Both the position numbers and the translations under genes were made by a program. Positions 7,068-10,334 of a stretch of 10,334 bases of DNA are shown piece by piece. The stretch covers positions 1-10,334 of the forward strand of contig JAQVFD010000052.1 of the NCBI GenBank assembly GCA_028697435.1, written 5' to 3'. The stretch's first letter is position 1; each line of letters starts with the position of its first letter. This DNA comes from Clostridiaceae bacterium (GTDB lineage Bacteria; Bacillota; Clostridia; Lutisporales; Lutisporaceae). Under the pieces are notes generated by a model, which was not told the origin of the DNA, ran no database searches, and saw only the letters and a list, made by a program, of their open reading frames with translations.

Positions 7068-8450
7068 ATGAAATATGATGTGATAATAGTTGGCGCAGGG
7101 CCAAGCGGCATATTTGCAGCTTATGAGCTTATGCAATGTAACGCCGGAATAAAGGTTGCTATGCTGGAAAAAGGAAATGAGCTTAATAAAAGAACATGTC
7201 CTATAGATAATAAAAAAATAAAATCATGCATTAACTGTTCCACCTGCAGTATTATGAATGGATTCGGCGGTGCAGGCGGAATGTCCGACGGAAAATATAA
7301 TATAACCAATAACTTCGGAGGGGAACTTTATAAATATATAGGCAGAAAAGAAGCTCTTGATCTTATGTACTATGTGGATGAGGTTAATTGCAAAATGGGC
7401 GGCGCTGATGCTATACTTTATTCCACAGAAAACAGCAACTTAAGAACTCAGGCATTACGATACGACCTTCATTTGCTGGATGCTAAGGTACGGCATATGG
7501 GAACAGATAAAAATCTGGTAATAATGAAAAATCTGTATGAGTACCTGAAGGATAAGGTAGAAATAATATTTAATAATGAAGTATCGGATATCGAAAAACA
7601 AGGAGATACCTTCTCTGTAATGGCAGAAAAAGGAGAATATCATTGTAATCATCTGATTCTGGCTGCCGGACGTTCGGGTTCAAAATGGATTTCAAAGATA
7701 TGTGAGAAGTTGGGGATAAAAACAGAGAGTAATAGAGTGGATATCGGTGTGCGGGTTGAGATTCCGGCTTCAATATTTGAACACATAACAAGCCAGGTCT
7801 ATGAAAGCAAGATTGTATATAGGACAGAGAAATATAATGACTTGGTAAGGACTTTTTGCATGAATCCCCATGGGAAAGTAGTTACAGAAAACACAAATGG
7901 GATTGTGACCGTAAATGGACATAGCTATTCGGATCCGAGGTATCATACTGAGAATACGAATTTTGCACTACTGGTTTCCAACAAATTTACAGAGCCCTTT
8001 AAAAACAGCAATGAATATGGCGAGTCAATAGCAAGGCTTAGCAATATGCTGGGTGGGGGAGTACTTGTACAAAGATTCGGAGACTTGGTAAAAGGACGCA
8101 GATCCAGCGACAGGCGTATGGAAAAAAGCTTTTTGCGCCCGACACTAAATGCTACATCGGGAGATTTAAGTCTTGTCATACCCAAGAGACAACTGGATGA
8201 TATCATAGAAATGATTTATGCATTGGACAAAATAGCTCCCGGAACGGCAAATGAAGATACGCTGCTCTATGGTGTGGAAGTAAAGTTCTATAATTCCCAG
8301 GTGGAGGTTGACGATAACTTGGAGACAGCAATCAAAGGGTTGTATGTTTTGGGTGACAGTTCAGGAGTAACACACTCATTATCCCAAGCTTCAGCAAGCG
8401 GAGTACATGTTGCCCGTTTGCTCGGAGAAAAATACAGCAAGCAGCACTAA
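7068..8450 (+). CDS. FAD-dependent dehydrogenase of the COG2509 type, function uncharacterised
   Basis: This is a flavoprotein of about 460 residues resembling the uncharacterised FAD-dependent dehydrogenases of COG2509, predicted to be soluble. The N-terminal Rossmann motif is GAGPSG (residues 9-14, after KYDVIIV), with E34 in LEKG as the likely ribose-binding acid. A cysteine cluster, C44, C54, C57 and C60 (CINCSTC), is followed by GFGGAGGMSDGKYN. The cysteines could bind a metal or act in redox, which is inference. The second flavin-binding segment GLYVLGDSSG has D430 near the C terminus. Substrate and electron partner are unknown. I choose ATG 7068 because GGAGGT at 7052-7057 serves it, while the in-frame ATG at 7050 lies on that site. 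It has its own promoter upstream. purA follows after 30 bases, so the two are probably cotranscribed. Confidence 0.88.
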   Translation: MKYDVIIVGAGPSGIFAAYELMQCNAGIKVAMLEKGNELNKRTCPIDNKKIKSCINCSTCSIMNGFGGAGGMSDGKYNITNNFGGELYKYIGRKEALDLMYYVDEVNCKMGGADAILYSTENSNLRTQALRYDLHLLDAKVRHMGTDKNLVIMKNLYEYLKDKVEIIFNNEVSDIEKQGDTFSVMAEKGEYHCNHLILAAGRSGSKWISKICEKLGIKTESNRVDIGVRVEIPASIFEHITSQVYESKIVYRTEKYNDLVRTFCMNPHGKVVTENTNGIVTVNGHSYSDPRYHTENTNFALLVSNKFTEPFKNSNEYGESIARLSNMLGGGVLVQRFGDLVKGRRSSDRRMEKSFLRPTLNATSGDLSLVIPKRQLDDIIEMIYALDKIAPGTANEDTLLYGVEVKFYNSQVEVDDNLETAIKGLYVLGDSSGVTHSLSQASASGVHVARLLGEKYSKQH

Positions 8451-8465
8451 TGTAAGAATAAAATT

Positions 8466-8474
8466 AAAGAGGTG
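8466..8474 (+). promoter_or_regulatory. purA: Ribosome binding site deciding the purA start
   Basis: AAAGAGGTG lies six bases before ATG 8481. An in-frame GTG at 8472 overlaps this site and would add three residues not seen in the family. The protein from 8481 begins MSSLVIVGAQWGDEGKGK, matching the usual PurA N terminus, so 8481 is the start. Confidence 0.8.
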
Positions 8475-8480
8475 TTATAT

Positions 8481-9758
8481 ATGTCATCACTTGTAATAGT
8501 AGGTGCTCAATGGGGAGACGAAGGAAAGGGAAAGCTTACAGATTATCTTGCCGAGAAGGCGGATGTAGTAGTAAGATATCAGGGTGGAAACAACGCCGGA
8601 CATACGGTGGAAGTTGACAATGAAATATATAAACTGCAGCTTATTCCTTCGGGAATACTGTATGCTGATAAACAGTGTTTAATAGGCAATGGAGTTGTAC
8701 TTGACCCGGAAGCATTTTTGAATGAAATTAGAAATTTAGAGAACAGAGGGATAAAAACAGGAAATCTCAAGGTAAGCGACAGAGCTCATATTATATTTCC
8801 GTATCATAAGAAGATAGATGAGCTTTCTGAGCTTAAAAGAGGAAGCGATGATCTCGGAACTACCAAAAAGGGAATAGGTCCATGCTATATGGACAAAACA
8901 GAACGGATTGGAATAAGAGTATGCGATTTACTAAAAAAAGAAGTTTTTGCGAAGAAGCTCAAAAGCAATCTGGAGCTTAAGAACGCATATCTAAAAAAAA
9001 TCTATGATTTTGAAGGCTATTCATATGATGAGATGTTAGCCAAATACTTGGAGTACGCAGAACAGATAAGACCTTTTGTAGATGATACATCAGTGTTGGT
9101 TTATGAGGCCTTAAAATCACAAAAGAAAGTGCTCTTTGAAGGAGCGCAGTGAACGCTTCTAGATCTTGACTTCGGAACATATCCTTATGTTACTTCTTCT
9201 CATCCTATTGCGGGAGGAGTATGCATAGGCGCAGGAGTTGGTCCTGCTCTAATAGGTAAGGTTATAGGAGTTGTAAAAGCATATACAACCAGAGTAGGAA
9301 AGGGTCCTTTCCCCACAGAGCTTTTTGATGAGACAGGGGAGTATATAAGAGTCACAGGAAAGGAATTCGGAACAGTAACAGGAAGAGCAAGGAGATGCGG
9401 CTGGTTTGATGCCGTAATAGTCAGATACGCAGCAAGAATCAGCGGTCTTACAGGAATCGCAATAACCAAGCTTGATACTTTGTCAAATATTCCGACTGTA
9501 AAAATGTGCGTAGGTTATAGACTGGATGGGGACATAATCAGAGAGTTTCCGGCAAGTCTGGAGGATCTGGAAAAGTGCGAACCCATATATGAGGAGTTTG
9601 AAGGTTGGGGGGATATCAGCGATATTACCGAATACAACAAACTGCCCACAAGTGTCCTCAGATATCTGGAAAGGATCGAAGAAATCTGCGGAACAAAGAT
9701 ATCTGTTCTTTCTGTGGGACCAAAGAGAAACCAGACAATAATGATAGATAGGTTTTGA
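8481..9758 (+). pseudogene. purA: Adenylosuccinate synthetase PurA interrupted by an in-frame TGA at codon 224
   Basis: PurA joins IMP and aspartate with GTP to form adenylosuccinate, the first committed step to AMP. Read through the stop, the frame gives 425 residues, the normal family length. Residues 8-18 hold GAQWGDEGKGK with catalytic D13; H41 lies in NNAGH; the IMP loop GTTKKGIGP is near 126-134; the guanine-specificity motif TKLD is at 329-332. After LFEGAQ the family has glycine, but here TGA occurs at 9150-9152, and the next codons continue TLLDLDFGTYPYVTSS in the same frame. A single G-to-T change (GGA to TGA) explains it. Translation would stop after 223 residues, losing the GTP-specificity and C-terminal part. 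There are no other lesions, so the event is very recent or a sequence error. The downstream part (to 9758) has no ribosome binding site of its own in frame. Confidence 0.93.
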
Positions 9759-9772
9759 TCAAAAATTGTATG

Positions 9773-9808
9773 TTGACAAATTGACTCTTACACTGTAGAA
9801 TGTATAAA
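9773..9808 (+). promoter_or_regulatory. Strong promoter of the tRNA cluster, with an overlapping second promoter
   Basis: TTGACA (9773-9778, perfect) and TAGAAT (9796-9801, 5 of 6) are 17 bases apart, close to sigma-A consensus. A second pair, TTGACT (9781-9786) and TATAAA (9803-9808), overlaps it with a 16-base spacer. Transcription would begin near 9808, or a few bases later from the second. It begins 15 bases after the purA stop, with no terminator seen between. Confidence 0.75.
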
Positions 9809-9833
9809 TGTGAGCCGCAAAAACTGCTCACAT
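9808..9833 (+). other. Leader hairpin before tRNA-Lys
   Basis: ATGTGAGC (9808-9815) pairs perfectly with GCTCACAT (9826-9833) around a 10-base loop. It occupies the whole leader between the predicted start of transcription and the tRNA, ending three bases before it. A role in processing of the precursor 5' end is possible (inference). Confidence 0.5.
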
Positions 9834-9836
9834 CAT

Positions 9837-9912
9837 GACTCACTAGCTCAGTCGGTAGAGCACATGACTTTTAATCATGGTGTCCGGAGTTCGATTCTCC
9901 GGTGAGTCACCA
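9837..9912 (+). tRNA. tRNA-Lys (anticodon TTT)
   Basis: This 76-base gene folds as a complete cloverleaf. The acceptor stem GACTCAC pairs with GTGAGTC (9902-9908), the discriminator is A and CCA is encoded at 9910-9912. The D arm contains AGCTCAGTCGGTAGAGC. The anticodon stem is CATGA/TCATG with loop CTTTTAA, anticodon TTT at 9870-9872. The T arm has GGAGTTCGATTCTCC. It is the first gene of the cluster after the promoter. Confidence 0.97.
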
Positions 9913-9917
9913 TTAAT

Positions 9918-9992
9918 GGCCCGTTGGTCAAGCGGTCAAGACATCGCCCTTTCACGGCGGTAACGGGGGTTCGATTCCCCCACGGGTCACCA
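9918..9992 (+). tRNA. tRNA-Glu (anticodon TTC)
   Basis: This 75-base gene starts five bases after tRNA-Lys. The acceptor stem GGCCCGT pairs with ACGGGTC (9982-9988) with one G-U pair, and CCA is encoded at 9990-9992. The anticodon stem is TCGCC/GGCGG with loop CTTTCAC, giving TTC. The T arm has GGGGGTTCGATTCCCCC. It is complete and typical. Confidence 0.97.
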
Positions 9993-9999
9993 TAGATAT

Positions 10000-10075
10000 G
10001 GGGGCATAGCTCAGCTGGGAGAGCATCTGCCTTACAAGCAGAGGGTCATAGGTTCGAGCCCTATTGTCCCCACCA
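10000..10075 (+). tRNA. tRNA-Val (anticodon TAC)
   Basis: This 76-base gene has acceptor stem GGGGGCA pairing with TGTCCCC (10065-10071), including one G-U pair, and encoded CCA at 10073-10075. The anticodon stem is TCTGC/GCAGA with loop CTTACAA, giving TAC. The T arm has ATAGGTTCGAGCCCTAT. It lies seven bases after tRNA-Glu. Confidence 0.97.
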
Positions 10076-10076
10076 A

Positions 10077-10099
10077 CTTTTTCCGCTTTGCGGAAAAAG
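10077..10099 (+). other. Perfect 10-bp hairpin between tRNA-Val and tRNA-Asp
   Basis: CTTTTTCCGC (10077-10086) pairs perfectly with GCGGAAAAAG (10090-10099) across a 3-base loop TTT, starting two bases after the tRNA-Val CCA. No T-run follows on the + strand, so it is not a canonical terminator. It could be a processing or attenuation structure inside the tRNA transcript. Confidence 0.55.
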
Positions 10100-10162
10100 A
10101 CTAACATTCATTAATTTAAGCCGGAGCATATGCGGAGGCAATATAATCAAACTACTATTTAT

Positions 10163-10239
10163 GGCCCAGTAGTTCAGTTGGTTAGAATGCCAGCCTGTCA
10201 CGCTGGAGGTCGACGGTTCGAGCCCGTTCTGGGTCGCCA
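10163..10239 (+). tRNA. tRNA-Asp (anticodon GTC)
   Basis: This 77-base gene has acceptor stem GGCCCAG pairing with CTGGGTC (10229-10235), including one G-U pair, discriminator G and CCA at 10237-10239. The anticodon stem is CCAGC/GCTGG with loop CTGTCAC, giving GTC. The T arm has GACGGTTCGAGCCCGTT. It is separated from tRNA-Val by 87 bases, more than the other spacers, with no clear promoter seen in them. Confidence 0.97.
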
Positions 10240-10267
10240 TTTAATTTAATAAGTAGATAAGGAATTA

Positions 10268-10280
10268 TAAGCGAAGCTTA
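10268..10280 (+). other. Small stem-loop between tRNA-Asp and tRNA-Thr
   Basis: TAAGC (10268-10272) pairs with GCTTA (10276-10280) around GAA. The stem is short and may be a minor element of the spacer in the tRNA precursor, or chance. Confidence 0.25.
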
Positions 10281-10295
10281 GAATTACTTAGATAA

Positions 10296-10334
10296 GCTGG
10301 TGTAGCTCAGCAGGTAGAGCAGCTGACTTGTAAT
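10296..10334 (+). tRNA. tRNA-Thr (anticodon TGT), cut by the right edge
   Basis: The first 39 bases of a tRNA gene are present: acceptor 5' strand GCTGGTG, D arm AGCTCAGCAGGTAGAGC and anticodon 5' stem GCTGA, with the full loop CTTGTAA giving anticodon TGT at 10329-10331. The sequence ends one base into the 3' anticodon stem. The T arm and acceptor 3' strand are outside the window. The base pattern is typical of Firmicute tRNA-Thr following tRNA-Asp. Confidence 0.9.

Noticed and set aside
6881..7136. Minus-strand reading frames of 70-76 residues in the gap
   Set aside because: They overlap each other, the promoter and the start of the FAD gene, lack ribosome binding sites and resemble no protein I know.
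9150..9152. TGA read as an amino acid through a variant genetic code
   Set aside because: yybS and dnaB end correctly on TGA at family-normal C termini, so TGA acts as stop elsewhere in this window.
9158..9166. Overlapping TCTAGA and AGATCT restriction sites near the purA stop as a sign of engineering
   Set aside because: The bases encode the conserved PurA residues LLD without disturbance, so chance codon use explains them.
9150..9200. The purA TGA as a selenocysteine codon
   Set aside because: The family has glycine, not cysteine, at this site, and I see no convincing hairpin with a GT-type loop at the spacing expected just downstream.
9480..9758. A separate 92-residue gene after purA
   Set aside because: It is the C-terminal part of PurA in the same frame as the upstream part; it has no ribosome binding site and begins inside a conserved segment.
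1..10334. CRISPR array, prophage, insertion sequence or defence system
   Set aside because: No regular spaced repeats, transposase, integrase or phage genes are visible; the repeats found are local inverted repeats or DnaA boxes.

Overview
The window looks like a chromosomal segment from a low-to-mid GC, endospore-forming member of the Clostridia, possibly of the Ruminiclostridium/Acetivibrio type (genus is inference). The evidence is the Firmicute gene order yybS-gdpP-rplI-dnaB followed by purA, a Lon-like protease of the spore-former LonC type, strong GGAGG ribosome binding sites and tRNA genes with encoded CCA ends. All recognised genes lie on the + strand. In Bacillus subtilis the same block lies near the replication origin, so an origin-proximal position is plausible here.

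Layout: (1) 1-6416 is a tight housekeeping operon: a DUF2232/YybS membrane protein cut by the left edge, the c-di-AMP phosphodiesterase GdpP, ribosomal protein L9, LonC and the replicative helicase DnaB. It probably ends at a hairpin near 6450-6488. (2) 6417-7067 is a 651-base AT-rich gap with no credible protein gene. It holds three perfect DnaA boxes in one orientation plus degenerate ones, two ACATATGT palindromes each just before a box group, a long inverted repeat around the second group, an 82-nt nested hairpin, another 13-bp inverted repeat, and a sigma-A-like promoter. (3) 7068-9758 carries a COG2509-type FAD-dependent dehydrogenase and purA. (4) 9773-10334 is a tRNA cluster Lys-Glu-Val-Asp-Thr with a near-consensus promoter; the Thr gene is cut by the right edge.

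The genes combine second-messenger turnover (GdpP), translation (L9, tRNAs), proteolysis (LonC), replication (DnaB, DnaA boxes) and AMP synthesis (PurA). The two most notable points are an in-frame TGA replacing an expected glycine codon at position 224 of purA, which breaks an otherwise perfectly conserved gene, and the structured DnaA-box region downstream of dnaB, which may be an origin-like or DnaA-titrating locus. No phage, insertion sequence, CRISPR array or defence system is visible.
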